Assembly: GCA_949130495.1 (NCBI GenBank)
Contig: OX422207.1
Location: 709,748,456-709,812,455, forward strand
Direction of reading: 5' to 3'
DNA from: Sambucus nigra
Lineage: Eukaryota; Streptophyta; Magnoliopsida; Dipsacales; Adoxaceae
DNA: 64,000 bases
The translations under genes and the position numbers were made by a program. The notes below the pieces were generated by a model that was not told where the DNA came from, searched no databases, and was given only the letters and a program-made list of their open reading frames with translations. This document shows, piece by piece, positions 10,022 through 23,596 of the stretch (position 1 is the first letter of the stretch; each line of letters opens with the position of its first letter).

Positions 10022-11683
10022 TGTGACACCCCGACTAATTAAATACCGGGTAGCTACTCCTTTATTAAATTAATTCAAAATACCAAGTTGGCTCAGCTAA
10101 TAGCATCACTGTCGAAAACATTTTTATTATTTCTAACCACCTAGTATTTAAAAAGTAAGTTGCCAAATTTTAATTAAAGTCTGATTAACATGCAACAAGT
10201 GTAATGAAGAATAATAACACCATTCACCATACCGAAGTAAATAGAATAACCATCACATAATGTAAATAAAGTCTGGAGGAAAACTCCTCACTACAAAACC
10301 ACAAACTGAAATAACTAAACTGAATACAGAATCAATACATGACAAAGTCTGAAAAATTGAAATGGAAAGATGTCTCTAATAGAAATGGGCAACATGACCT
10401 ACAACTGATAAATACTGAATCAGGAATCCAAATGGTAGAAGCGTCTAAAAGCAAATCCATGTAGCTTCCACAAACAGCTACAGCTCGTCACCTGAATGAG
10501 TATCCTATGCATGGTGTCCTTGTGGCTGGGCACCTAAAAATGGTTTTACAAGAAAATAGATTTGAAAGCAAACGGGTCAGAGCCCGAATGTGGAGATATA
10601 TTAAAAACCTGCAAGTGCTTTAAAAACATTTAAAACATTAAATGCAAAGTACTTGTTAGGACGTGCACTCACATGGAATTCTCACCTTTCGTCTAACTGT
10701 GCACTCCTAACGTAAGTACCCATCTAACCACTAGCTAAGTGACATCATATCTAGCTAGACTGTCATAAGTTCTACCCTTATTATTCGGTTCCCATTAACA
10801 TTATAACGATATCAATTAAATAGGGGCTTAACTTAAATTTCAGGTTCTCATATAAAAGTAATACAACTCATTATAGATCATCCCTTTTATTTTATTCCAT
10901 AGTTACACACAATACCATATGAAAGTTCTCAGTTTATTAAGTGTATATTTTCCACAGCATCAATATACAATATAAGCACCCCGAGACTAAGCTGCGGTGC
11001 ACACATACTCTGCTATCCATCCCGGTACATCACGTACATAAGGAATCACGTATTCCGAATCTCTCAAGAATCGTTCAGATATCACAAATCACAAACAGTG
11101 GAGGTGAACACAGTCACATCACATGGGTCACGCACATACCTACGCTCCCACGATCAGCGGACTTATTAACATCCCAATAAGTCTTTCTCTGACCTATGTT
11201 CATCGAGGTAACCAGTCTAAATCCGGGCAACACAAGGATTAGAGGGCCCTAAGCGAACGCAAACCTCCCGTGATAGCAAGTATGGTGGGTATGTCATACA
11301 TACAAATCATATACCAATACTAAGTAAGCACCCATCTTAGTAATCACCGTAGTTTAATTGTAGTACTTAACGCATTCTCGTACCAACTTAATATATACAC
11401 AACTTATATAATCGCGGTCCATATTTATACGTGCCATAATTTATTCTCACGTCGTAGTAGGCACTCATGTCTCGACTCAAATGTCTATTTGGTTTGATCC
11501 ACACTTATATAATTTACTCCTCATTATACCTCAAATGTCCCAAGCATACTAATACACCATCAAAGGAATGTTATCTCTATCCTCGAACAAGTTTACGGGA
11601 CTCCAAAAATCAAAACAGGCCAAAAAGGCCTAAACTGCCAGCTCGTTAGAAGTCTCGTTTGAACGAGGTTGTTCGAACGAGAG
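10022..11683 (-). mobile_element. 3' LTR of A, distal part
   Basis: Nearly identical to 26628-28290. Interrupted at 11683 by element B. Contains the conserved LTR phrase GTGGCTGGGCACCTA and a GGGTCAGAGCCCGAA block shared with the LTRs of B and partly of D. Confidence 0.9.
11679..11683 (+). repeat. Target-site duplication of B, left copy
   Basis: GAGAG directly before TGTGACACCCC; the same five bases follow the element at 22617-22621. Confidence 0.9.
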
Positions 11684-14600
11684 TGTGACACCCCGCCTAA
11701 TTAAATACCGGGCGATCACTCCTTTATTAAATTAAATCAAGGTAAACAGTTGGTTCATTCTCAGCATCACTGTCGATAAAAAAAATTTCCAATTTAACAC
11801 CCTAAATAATTAAGCTAAGTGTCAAAAACATTTTTCATACAAACTTCCAAATTTTAATTAAAGAAAAGATTTATATACACAAAACAACATTTCTACGATA
11901 TAGAATCACACCACGATGAACTAAAATAAAACCATACATTCGTCAATCGAATGTCAACATAATAAAACTAAAAATCATAAACCATCCTGAATAAATCCCG
12001 TAAAACAATACTGGAATAACTGAAATATAAAAATCCCAACAATAAATGAAATGATGAAAAGGGCGACACGTGCCCAATAAATGAGAGTAGTAGGAGTGGA
12101 GTCAATAACAGAAGCCGTCTACTCAAGTGACCTGCAACTCCCACCTAAGCTGCAGCTCGTTCTTCTCAAAGGATCCTACGCAAGACGCCCCTGTGGCTGG
12201 GCACCTGAAAATATACATATATATACACAAGAGAGAGAGAGAGAGAGAAAAAGAAACGGGTCAGGGCCCGAAAGTGTGTTTGATTTTAAAATACGTTAAG
12301 CAAGTATTTAAGTTGATACAGGCCAATGCAACAACATATTAGTGCGTCTCTCTCTTGAGAAATACTCACCTCTCTTCTAATGTGCACACCTATCACACTA
12401 ACCTTCCCCACGGTTCGTTTTAACATCTAACATACTAGTCTTTCTAAAAACTTTAACTTAACTTAGATTACCCGCAAGATTTACAATTCACGACTTCATT
12501 TTAAAAGGTGTTCCAATTTGTAACCAAAATTCTCTATTTTTTTTTAACTTTATAAAAACGATAAAGTTTTCCAGTGACATATTATACTTTTCAATATAAG
12601 TATTTAATAATATGTGTTAACAACTATGTTCTACTATCACATTGCAGTAGACAGTTTCAATTGTCATAATCTCATATATATATATATTATCTACTCGTAT
12701 AATATATATATAACAGCACCCCGAACAACTATGGTGCGTGCATACTTCCACTATCCACCCCATACCACTCAAATCAAGGGGAATACAAATTCGGAATCAC
12801 TCTCGAATTGTATTAACACATATACAAACAATATCGAGGCGAAGCATAGATTCCAAGTCTCTAAGAGGATGGCACATACTCGCGTCTCTTAGGACCGTCT
12901 GAACTATCAATTTGATAGCCTGTACCAAGGATATCTATCTTCTAGGGTACAAGTCAATATCCCCCATAAAGGTCCCATCGAGATAAGACTGTCCCAGCGC
13001 GGTAACCTCAAGGATAGCAAGTAGCGCGGTATGTTTTTCACATGTATATAATATATGTACACACAATCATATAAATATACCATTTTCATATTAATATAGG
13101 TTCTTCCCATCACCCGTAATTATACCGTTTATCCTTAATTTCACAATTATAGAATTACGTATAAGGTTTTATTCCTAACCTTAACTCAAAGGGTTTTCTC
13201 ACTCATTACCTAACCCTCATGGATTATATCCTCGCAAATCTGAAATTCAGTAAGTGACTTTATTTGATTCCAACGTAACTCTCTTACGCACCTCACCCTT
13301 TAATTTCATAAATCTACCAACCTAAAGTACATATCCCATAAATACCATTCTCGTTGAAGATTAAAGGTTCTAACATTTATCCATATATCCTACTGGTCCT
13401 CAATATCTCCCAAATCATTTTATTTAGAATGCCCAAAGGTTATTCCATGATAAACTTAATTTAACTAATTAAACAAGAGAAATAGGAGTCTGCCAGGAGG
13501 GGTTGATCGATCGAAGCTTGGGGCTCGATCGATCGAACCTTCGATCGATCGAAGCTCTATGCTCGATCGATCGATCAAGCAGGTCTGGGCAAAAATTCTG
13601 CAGAAATTGCAGTGACGGGACTGATTAAAGTTCTTCATCAAAACTCATATTTTCCAACACTAATCGACCCAAAAAGTCTACTGCTAATATTCTAACATAA
13701 TTCCAGATATCTTTAACGTTCAGCATGCGTGTATACATCATTAAACATGGTTAAACAACCTAAAATTTTATCTAATCATCAAGAACCCTAAAGTTTTCTT
13801 AGCTTTTGTTCTAATCAGTTTTCTCCAGAATTTCCTTCTAACAAATCATTACAAATTCGTGGGTTAATCATCTACTTCACATAATATTTCCAGAATATGG
13901 TTATAATGATTTCTACATGCAAATCCCTATCAAAATTGGGGTTTTCTTCCATGGATTATACTCTTAATCATTCCAACACTAATATGAATATTGCACCAAC
14001 GAAAATACGCAAGTTAAACACTTGCCTGGGATTTCAGAGGTCTGGTTTCCTGCTGATATTGGTGTGGTTGCGTTCTCCTCCTCGCGATCTATGCATTGGT
14101 GGTGACGGCGGTGCAATCGGTGGTGTTTTGGGCCTTGAATCACCTTGAGAGCTCTCTCCTCTCTTCTCCAATGACCGTTCTAGGGTTCTGAATGTTCTAA
14201 CCCTAAAAGGCTGACTTAAATGGCTGCTAAGGATGGCTGAAATTCGTGGGTTTAATTACCCTATTTTGTAAAATGACCAAATTGACCAAAATGCCCTCCC
14301 GGGTCACTAATTAGGCTTAAAAACACCCCGAAGCCCGAACAAAACCCCCGGGTACACTTTTCTGACTATCTCGACCCTTCCGGACGCGTTGGCGCACTCA
14401 AAACGACCATACGGACAACATATAAAATATTCTCATTTTAATTAACATAATTAGTCCCGACGTGACACGGGCACGTCCCGACTTAAATTTCCGAAATAGT
14501 CATTTAATTTACTTATGACATTCAATATAACCAATATAATATATTACTATGCTCATTAGTAATATTCAACAAGTTTCCCATAATTACTAACTCTAGTCAC

Positions 14601-14708
14601 GTTAATAATTATAACATAATTAATTTCCGGATTTTTATTAAATAAATCATCACATTAAATTTAATAAATCCCCAAATTAAATATAGCATAAAAATACGGG
14701 GTATTACA
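11684..14708 (-). mobile_element. 3' LTR of B
   Basis: On plus starts TGTGACACCCCGCC and ends ACGGGGTATTACA. Contains a (GA)n tract near 12228-12248 that is shorter in the other copy and a palindrome cluster at 13503-13585. Small open frames inside are not genes; they occur identically in the other LTR. Confidence 0.95.
13503..13585. repeat. ATCGAT palindrome cluster in LTR of B (left)
   Basis: Overlapping TCGATCGATCGA palindromes, including TTCGATCGATCGAA, spaced by GCTTGGGGC and GCTCTATGC. The same cluster is at 21411-21484. It lies about 60% along the LTR from its left end. Confidence 0.85.
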
Positions 14709-14720
14709 TACTTCCCCCCT
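14709..14720 (-). other. Polypurine tract of B
   Basis: On minus AGGGGGGAAGTA directly precedes the 3' LTR (TGTAATACCCCG). The pol stop codon TAG (14719-14721) overlaps its start. Confidence 0.85.
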
Positions 14721-17700
14721 AATAACGGAATTTCGTCCCGAAATTCGAAAAATAAGGCATACCTGGTAAAAACAACTCTGGATATCTCTGGCGCATATCT
14801 GCCTCACGCTCCCAAGTGGATTCCTCCACATTATGATGCTCCCACTGGACTCGCACAAGTGGAACTACTTTCGACCTCAATCTCCTCTCACTATAGTCTA
14901 GAATAGCCACTGGTCTCTCTTCGTAAGAGCTATCCGACTGTAAGTCAATCTCATCTATCGCAATGTGCGTATGGGCCATATCATCCCAAAGATATCGTCT
15001 CAGCGACGAGATGTGGAATACATCGTGGATGCGATGTAAATGTTCTGGCAATCCCAACTTGTATGCTACCGGCCCAATCCTTTCGATGATGGGAAATGGT
15101 CCTACGTACCTCGGAGCCAACTTCCCCTTCTTCCCGAACCTCATCACTCCTTTCATAGGAGATACACGCAACAACACTTGATCTCCCACATTAAACTCCC
15201 GGAAGAACCGTTTCGCATCGGCGTAGCTCTTCTGCCTGTCTTGGGCTACCCGAATACGACTCCTGATTATCTCAATCCTCGCGGAGGTTTTCTGAATCAC
15301 TTCTGGCCCTAATAACTTGTTGTCCCCCACCTCGAGCCAAAAAGTTGGAGAACGACAAGGCCTACCGTACAAAGCTTCAAATGGAGCCATGCCAATCGTA
15401 AACTGATAGGAGTTATTATAACCAAACTCTACCAGTGGAAGGTGTGGCTCCCAACCTCCTCCGAAATCGAGAACACACATGCGTAGCATATCTTCCAACA
15501 TCTGATTAGTACGCTCTGTCTGTCCATCTGTCTGTGGGTGGTAAGATGAACTCAGTCTCAACTCTGTACCCATAGCCTCCTGAAAGCTTTCCCAAAAACG
15601 TGACACAAAAATCTTGTCTCTATCTGACACAATATTCAGGGGCACCCCATGTAATCTGACAATCTCAACGATGAACAACTGGGCATACTGACCCGTGGTA
15701 TAATCTGTCCTCACTGGCAGAAAATGAGCCACCTTGGTCAAACGGTCTACAATCACCCAGATAGAATCGTGGCCCCGCTGTGATGTAGGCAACCCGGTAA
15801 TGAAATCCATGGAAATACTTTCCCACTTCCACGCGGGTACTTCCAACGACTGAAGTAATCCTGACGGTTTCTGGTGGTCCACCTTCACTAGCTGGCAAGT
15901 AGAACACTTGGACACAAATTCAGCGATGTCCTTCTTCATCCCACTCCACCAGTACTATCGTCTCATGTCCTCGTACATCTTATCGCCTCCCGGATGTACT
16001 GCAAATCGGGACCCATGAGAATGAGTCATCACTTCATGACGTAGCTCTGCTCCTTCTGGAACCACTAATCTCCCATTAAACCGCAACCCTCCATCCGAAC
16101 TAACAGAATAGGACTCAGCACCCTCGGCTAGAAGTCGTACAATCTGCTCCTGACAAAACGGGTCTGTGGTCTGTGCCGGTATCACCCTCGTAACAATCTC
16201 GAGTGTGACTGACATCACGGATATGAAAGAACGTGCTACTGCGTCCTGGTGACCCAACTCCTTCCACTTTGCTTTCCAGATGTCCGCTACATCGTCAACC
16301 GGTCTACGGCTCAACGCATCAGCAACTACGTTGGCTTTCCCCGGATGATACTGTATATCGAACTGGTAATCTTTCACAAACTCTAACCATCTGCGCTGAC
16401 GCATATTCAGCTCTCGCTGAGTGAACAGGTACTGCAGTGACTTATGGTCTGTGAACAAACACAATTTCTCGCCCAATAAATAGTGCCTCCAAATTCTCAA
16501 TGCAAAGACGACCGCAGCTAACTCCAGGTCGTGGGTGGGGTAATTCTTCTCATGCTGCTTAAGCTTGCGGGAAGCAAAAGCTATAGCCTTCTCCTCCTGC
16601 TGAAGTACTACCCCAAGTCCTCGTAAGGACGCATCTGTGTAAACCAGGTACTCTACACCCGGCTTCGGTAAAGCAAGGACTGGTGCCGAAGTAAGCTTGT
16701 CCTTCAGCTCGTCGAAAGCCAACTGACAAGCGTCATCCCAGACATATGGTACCCCCTTGCGAGTCAGATTCGTCAATGGACCCGCTATTTTGGAGAATCC
16801 CCGAATGAACCTCCTGTAGTATCCGGCTAACCCCAAGAAACTACGCACTTCCGTCGGTGTCGTGGGCTGCCCCCACTCCCTCACCGCTGACACTTTGCTC
16901 GGGTCAACTGCTATCCCTTGCTCAGAAACAACATGGCCCAAGAATTGTACCTCTCGCAACCAGAATCCACACTTCTCGTACTTAGCATACAACTGATGCT
17001 CTCGTAGAGTCTGAAGAACCTGCCTCAAGTGTTCGGCATGCTCCTCCTCGGAGTGTGAATATATCAAAATATCATCTATGAAGACGATGACGAACTGATC
17101 CAAGAACTCTCTGAATACTCGGTTCATCAAGTCCATGAAAACGGCTGGGGCATTTGTGAGTCCGAACGGCATCACCCTGAACTCATAGGACCCATATCTC
17201 GACAAGAAGGCAGTCTTTGAAACATCCTGCTCTCTAATTCGTAACTGATGGTACCCCGACCTCAGATCTATCTTCGAAAAGAAAGTTTCTCCCCTCAACT
17301 GGTCGAATAGATCATCGATTCAAGGCAACGGATACTTATTCCGTATCAGGACCTTGTTCAACTCCCGGTAGTCCACGCACAATCTCAGTGAGACATCTCT
17401 CTTATTTACAAATAAGACTGGAGCGCCCCAAGGTGAGGTACTCCTACGAATGAAGCCCTGACCTAATAGCTGCTCAATCTGATCTCGTAGCTCTTGCATC
17501 TCTGCCGGATCCATACGGTACGGTGCGCATGCTATAGGTCTCGTATCCGGCAATAAATCTATAACGAAGTCTATCTCACGACTGGGCGGTAGGCCTGGTA
17601 TCTCCTAAAACACATCGGAATACTCCCTAACAACTGGGATCGAATCCAAAGGAATCACAGCCTCCTTAGAGGTATCCTCCTCAATGTAATATAAATGAGC

Positions 17701-19410
17701 GGTCGAACCTCCCTCTGGGCGAGGCATCGCCACTACAAACATCTCTTGCCCCGGAATGGAAAAAACAATGCTCCCACCGAAGCAATCAATCATGGCTCTA
17801 TAAGATGCGAGCCAATCCATACCAATGATCACATCATGCTCGTGCATGTCTAAGACTAGCATGTCTGCAGGCAATACCAAGCTACCAATCTCTACCCCTA
17901 CTCCCCGGCATATAAATAATATAAGTGACCCACTCCCCAGTGGTGAGTCGACACACGTCACGGTGCTCTCTGCTGTGGCTAACAACCCTAAGTACTTCGC
18001 AAAATGCGTAGCTATAAAACAATGCGTTGCCCCCGTATCAAACAAAACTTTACCCATAGTACCATAGATAGGAAACATACCCTCAATCGCGGGTGGTGCC
18101 TGTGGAGCTGCTGCCTGGTGGACGTTATAGACACGTCCATACTGCAATTGCCCCTGCTGCACTGGAGCTGCTGGAATGGCTGGTAGGGCTGGCACCTGGG
18201 CTGGAGCTGGAAGGGCAGGTGGAAAAAGTGGTCTCTGCGGCTCATTACGGGCTCCCTGCTGCTGTGGGGACCTATCGCCCTCTGGGCAATCCTGGCGCCT
18301 ATGGCCATGTTTTCCGCACCCAAAGCATCTGCCTTTGAAATTACCGCCCCTCTGACCCTGCTGTCCACGGCCCTGTTGGCCGTTACCTCCTCGCCACTGG
18401 CCCTGTTGGCCCTGATGTGCACGCTGTTGGCCTTGCTGGCCCTGCTGCTGTCCCTGCGGTCGGTGTTGGCCCTGCTGGCCCTGCTGATTAGACTGACCCT
18501 GATGGCCCTGCCTGAATCCTCCGAATCCCTGCCTAGAATCACCTGAACGGAATCGCTTAGCAGGGTCCCTCTGATGGGAACTCTGCTCGTTCTGACGAGT
18601 CTGTCCATGAGTTGGTGCCCCACCGGCACTATTACCCCCGGTCCTGCCCTGCTGGCTGGACTCTCCTGCTCTCTTGCTTCCCTGAAGATGGAAGCGGTGA
18701 TCCTGGCAATGTAGTAACGCTGCATTGTGTACGTCAGTGAAAGTACTCAGGGATAGATTTCCAATAAGGTGCTGACGGATCCTCCAAGCTAACCCGTCGA
18801 CGAACAGCAAAATCTTCTTGCCCTCAGTGGGTGCCTCATCCGGCACAATAGTGAGAAGTCTCGTGAACTCCTCCTCATACTCAGCTACAGTAAGGTTCTC
18901 CTGCTTCAGATTTAGTAATTTCCGCCTCATCTCAGTCTGCACTACGGGTGGAAAATACTTGCGGTCAAACCGCTCCCAGAACAATTGAATGGGGATCGTG
19001 TCCCTCTCCTCCAAAGTAGTAGTGGACTCCCACCACTGTAATGCGGCTCCCACCAGCTTGAAAGAAGCCAATAACTGCTTTTGTACTTCGGTGCACTCAT
19101 ACATGCGAAGATGCCGCTGGATGTCTTTCTTCCATTGGCTAACCGTGACAATGTCGGAGCTACCGGAGAACTCAGGGGGATGTGCTTTCTGAAAAGCATC
19201 CCGAACCCTCTCCCATGCAGATGGAAGTTGTGCTGGTACTGGCGCCACTTCCTGGACCTGGGGTGGAGCCTGCTGAATCACCGTTATCGCGGCATTCACC
19301 GCCTGAGCAACAATAGCGGCTACTTCATTCGCATTCATTGTGCCTGGTGCCGGAGCTGCTGGCTGCTCGGCTTGGGCACGCCTATCTTTCAGAGCACGTC
19401 TCGGAGGCAT
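14719..19410 (-). pseudogene. gag-pol of chromovirus B (three stop codons)
   Basis: Single frame on minus from ATG at 19408-19410 (MPPRRALK; a further upstream in-frame ATG at 19425 is not conserved in A). Order: gag capsid with WERVRDAFQ and LQWWES; Gln/Gly-rich stretch; zinc knuckle CFGCGKHGHRRQDC (about 18291-18332); protease LFDTGATH (about 18030); RT with LRSGYHQL and FIDDILIYS; RNase H with [10 protein letters not shown]; integrase with HHCC finger, core [15 protein letters not shown] and [14 protein letters not shown]; and a C-terminal chromodomain-like segment ending [19 protein letters not shown], the Del/Tekay type. Stops at 17605-17607 (TAG), 17320-17322 (TGA) and 15955-15957 (TAG). 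The first two are C-to-T changes of the CAG and CGA present in A. No frameshift. Confidence 0.95.
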
Positions 19411-19580
19411 CTGAAACATGAACAAGTTTATTAGTCTACAGTTATCAACAAATCTCGAATAGCTGAAGACTTAAACGTAAAAGCAAGAATACAACGGTCC
19501 TAAAAATAGGGCTCTATAGAAACAACGTTAAGCTGAAAGCGAAATAAGCCGTACAGATCCTATGGACACTAGAACCTGAT

Positions 19581-19592
19581 GCTCTGATACCA
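19581..19592 (-). other. Primer-binding site of B (tRNA-iMet)
   Basis: On minus TGGTATCAGAGC, complementary to the 3' end of plant initiator tRNA-Met, two bases after the 5' LTR. This fixes the minus orientation. Confidence 0.9.
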
Positions 19593-19594
19593 CC

Positions 19595-22500
19595 GGTGAC
19601 ACCCCGCCTAATTAAATACCGGGCGATCACTCCTTTATTAAATTAAATCAAGGTAAACAGTTGGTTCATTCTCAGCATCACTGTCGATAAAAAAAATTTC
19701 CAATTTAACACCCTAAATAATTAAGCTAAGTGTCAAAAACATTTTTCATACAAACTTCCAAATTTTAATTAAAGAAAATATTTATATACACAAAACAACA
19801 TTTCTACGATATAGAATCACACCACGATGAACTAAAATAAAACCATACATTCGTCAATCGAATGTCAACATAATAAAACTAAAAATCATAAACCATCCTG
19901 AATAAATACCGTAAAACAATACTGGAATAACTGAAATATAAAAATCCCAACAATAAATGAAATGATGAAAAGGGCGACACGTGCCCGATAAATGAGAGTA
20001 GTAAGAGTGGAGTCAATAACAGAAGCCGTCTACTCAAGTGACCTGCAACTCCCACCTAAGCTGCAGCTCGTTCTTCTCAAAGGATCCTACGCAAGACGCC
20101 CCTGTGGCTGGGCACCTGAAAATATACATATATATACACAAGAGAGAGAGAGAGAAAAAGAAACGGGTCAGGGCCCGAAAGTGTGTTTGATTTTAAAATA
20201 CGTTAAGCAAGTATTTAAGTTGATACAGGCCAATGCAACAACATATTAGTGCGTCTCTCTCTTGAGAAATACTCACCTCTCTTCTAATGTGCACACCTAT
20301 CGCACTAACCTTCCCCACGGTTCGTTTTAACATCTAACATACTAGTCTTTCTAAAAACTTTAACTTAACTTAGATTACCCGCAAGATTTACAATTCACGA
20401 CTTCATTTTAAAAGGTGTTCCAATTTGTAACCAAAATTCTCTATTTTTTTTTAACTTTATAAAAACGATAAAGTTTTCCAGTGACATATTATACTTTTCA
20501 ATATAAGTATTTAATAATATGTGTTAACAACTATGTTCTACTATCACATTGCAGTAGACAGTTTCAATTGTCATAATCTCATATATATATATATTATCTA
20601 CTCGTATAATATATATATAACAGCACCCCGAACAACTATGGTGCGTGCATACTTCCACTATCCACCCCATACCACTCAAATCAAGGGGAATACAAATTCG
20701 GAATCACTCTCGAATTGTATTAACACATATACAAACAATATCGAGGCGAAGCATAGATTCCAAGTCTCTAAGAGGATGGCACATACTCGCGTCTCTTAGG
20801 ACCGTCTGAACTATCAATTTGATAGCCTGTACCAAGGATATCTATCTTCTAGGGTACAAGTCAATATCCCCCATAAAGGTCCCATCGAGATAAGACTGTC
20901 CCAGCGCGGTAACCTCAAGGATAGCAAGTAGCGCGGTATGTTTTTCACATGTATATAATATATGTACACACAATCATATAAATATACCATTTTCATATTA
21001 ATATAGGTTCTTCCCATCACCCGTAATTATACCGTTTATCCTTAATTTCACAATTATAGAATTACGTATAAGGTTTTATTCCTAACCTTAACTCGAAGGG
21101 TTTTCTCACTCATTACCTAACCCTCATGGATTATATCCTCGCAAATCTGAAATTCAGTAAGTGACTTTATTTGATTCCAACGTAACTCTCTTACGCACCT
21201 CACCCTTTAATTTCATAAATCTACCAACCTAAAGTACATATCCCATAAATACCATTCTCGTTGAATATTAAAGGTTCTAACATTTATCCATATATCCTAC
21301 TGGTCCTTAATATCTCCCAAATCATTTTATTTAGAATGCCCAAAGGTTATTCCATGATAAACTTAATTTAACTAATTAAACAAGAGAAATAGGAGTCTGC
21401 CAGGAGGGGTCGATCGATCGAAGCTTGGGGCTCGATCGATCGAACCTTCGATCGATCGAAGCTCTATTCTCGATCGATCGATCAAGCAGGTCTGGGTAAA
21501 AATTCTGCAGAAATTGCAGTGACGGGATTGATTAAAGTTCTTCATCAAACCTCATATTTTCCAACACTAATCGACCCAAAAAGTCTACTGCTAACATTCT
21601 AACATAATTCCAGATATCTTTAACGTTCAGCATGCGTGTATACATCATTAAACATGGTTAAACAACCTAAAATTTTATCTAATCATCAAGAACCCTAAAG
21701 TTTTCTTAACTTTTGTTCTAATCAGTTTTCTCCAAAATTTCCTTCTAACAAATCAATACAAATTCGTGGGTTAATCATCTACTTCACATAATATTTCCAG
21801 AATATGGTTATAATGATTTCTACATGCAAATCCCTATCAAAATTGGGGTTTTCTTCCATGGATTATACTCTTAATCATTCCTACACTAATATGAATATTG
21901 CACCAACGAAAATACGCAAGTTAAACACTTGCCTGGGATTTCAGAGGTCTGGTTTCCTGCTGATATTGGTGTGGTTGCGTTCTCCTCCTCGCGATCTACG
22001 CGTTGGTGGTGACGGCGGTGCAATCGGTGGTGTTTTGGGCCTTGAATCACCTTGAGAGCTCTCTCCTCTCTTCTCCAATGGCCGTTCTAGGGTTCTGAAT
22101 GTTCTAACCCTAAAAGGCTGACTTAAATGGCTGCTAAGGATGGCTGAAATTCGTGGGTTTAATTACCTTATTTTGTAAAATGACCAAAATGCCCTCCCGG
22201 GTCACTAATTAGATTTAAAAACACCCCGAGGCCCGAACTAAACCCCCGGGTACACTTTTTTGACTATCTCGACCCTTCCGGACGCGTTGGCGCACTCAAA
22301 ACGACCATACGGACAACTTATAAAATATTCCCTTTTTAATTAACATAATTAGTCCCGACGTGACACGGGCACGTCCCGACTTAAATTTCCGAAATAGTCA
22401 TTTAATTTACTTATGACATTCAATATAACCAATATAATATATTACTATGCTCATTAGTAATATTCAATAAGTTTCCCATAATTACTAACTCTAGTCACGT

Positions 22501-22616
22501 TAATAATTATAACATAATTAATTTTCGGATTTTTATTAAATAAATCATCACATTAAATTTAATAAATCCCCAAATTAAATATAGCATAAAAATACGGGGT
22601 ATTACAGAGAGTTCGT
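19595..22616 (-). mobile_element. 5' LTR of B
   Basis: Partner of 11684-14708. Ends GGGGTATTACA followed by the GAGAG duplication. It differs from its partner mainly by transitions, plus a 9-bp deletion near 22185. Confidence 0.95.
21411..21484. repeat. ATCGAT palindrome cluster in LTR of B (right)
   Basis: Same palindrome cluster as at 13503-13585 with two single-base differences. One change makes GGTTGATCGATCG into the more symmetric GGTCGATCGATCG. Confidence 0.85.
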
Positions 22617-22621
22617 TCGAA

Positions 22622-23596
22622 CGAGAGTTCGTTCGAACGAACTGGGCTATCTAACGAGATCTCGTTCGAACGAGATTATCGAATGAACGTCCCTCTCGTT
22701 ACAACCCCAAACTGTCAACTCGTTAGAATCTCGTTCGAACGAGTTCGTTCGAACGACCTGGGTAGGTCTTCTAACGAGTGACCAGATTCAAGCCCAGAAA
22801 TCTTATATTCGTTTTTCCAATTTCTCTACACCTCAAATCTCATCCAAACCTCAATCTAACAATTGTTTAAGGTATCTAATCGTCCCTAAACATGTTAAAG
22901 TCACATACTAACGTATTTTAAAGGATTAATTCTTCCTACACATCATCAAATCACAAGTCTCTACTCTTTTCCCCAATTTTTCAAGAACATAAACCCTAGA
23001 TTTTTATCATCATCAATTCCCAGAATGTAATCCGTTTTTACATCACATAAATTAGTATTTCTCTTAATTCAATCTTCCAATCACGTTTCTACATGCAAAC
23101 CTATACCCAAAATTAAATTAACAACTTCCAATTTCATGGGTTTTTCTTTATCTCTCAAACAAGAATGATTATTAAGATTTCTAACATGGAAGAAACATTT
23201 ACTTCATAAAAATGTAAATTAAATCACTTTCCTTGATTCGATCTCTTATTTTGATGACGATTTCCTCTCTCTTTCTGCAGAATTCCTTCTCTCTCTCTTT
23301 CTCCAAGCTTCTTCTCCAATGGCTATGGTGGCTAGGGTTTTGTTTTGGGAAAATATTGGAAACCTAATCTAATAACCCCCGTAGCTTAATGGGTCAATAA
23401 GGGTTGGTTAGTGGGTTTAGTGGGTTAATTTCCAATCAGATAAAAACTCTTAATTTTCGTCACTTTTAATCTCCTAAAATACAAAATTACCAAACTACCC
23501 TTATAAGATGTCGGTATGGCCTAAAAATACCCCGGGACCCAAACTAAACCCCCGGCTAGTGTTTTCTGACTATCTCGACCCTTCCGGACGCGTTGG
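22622..23596 (-). mobile_element. 3' LTR of A, proximal part, truncated
   Basis: Resumes the LTR of A after B. Carries the TTCGAA palindrome cluster (22622-22775). It stops at GACGCGTTGG (23596) and passes straight into RNase H coding sequence; the remaining 288 bp seen in the other LTR (29245-29532) are missing. Confidence 0.9.

Larger units (their letters stand above)
11684..22616 (-). mobile_element. Tekay-like chromovirus B, complete, inserted in the 3' LTR of A
   Basis: 10,933 bp between perfect GAGAG duplications. LTRs 11684-14708 and 19595-22616 differ by roughly 30-35 substitutions plus small indels counted by eye, about 1%, so this is the youngest element here. PBS for initiator tRNA-Met at 19581-19592, gag-pol 19410-14719, PPT 14709-14720. 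The terminal base of the 5' LTR on the PBS side is G where T is expected (19595). Structurally complete but gag-pol has three stop codons. Confidence 0.95.

Noticed and set aside
11684..14708. Small open frames conserved between 11684-14708 and 19595-22616 as genes
   Set aside because: They are conserved only because these are the two LTRs of one young element.
18012..18725. 237-codon open frame on minus overlapping gag of B
   Set aside because: A shadow in another frame of the Gln/Gly-rich gag region; the equivalent in A (25069-25761) is likewise a shadow.
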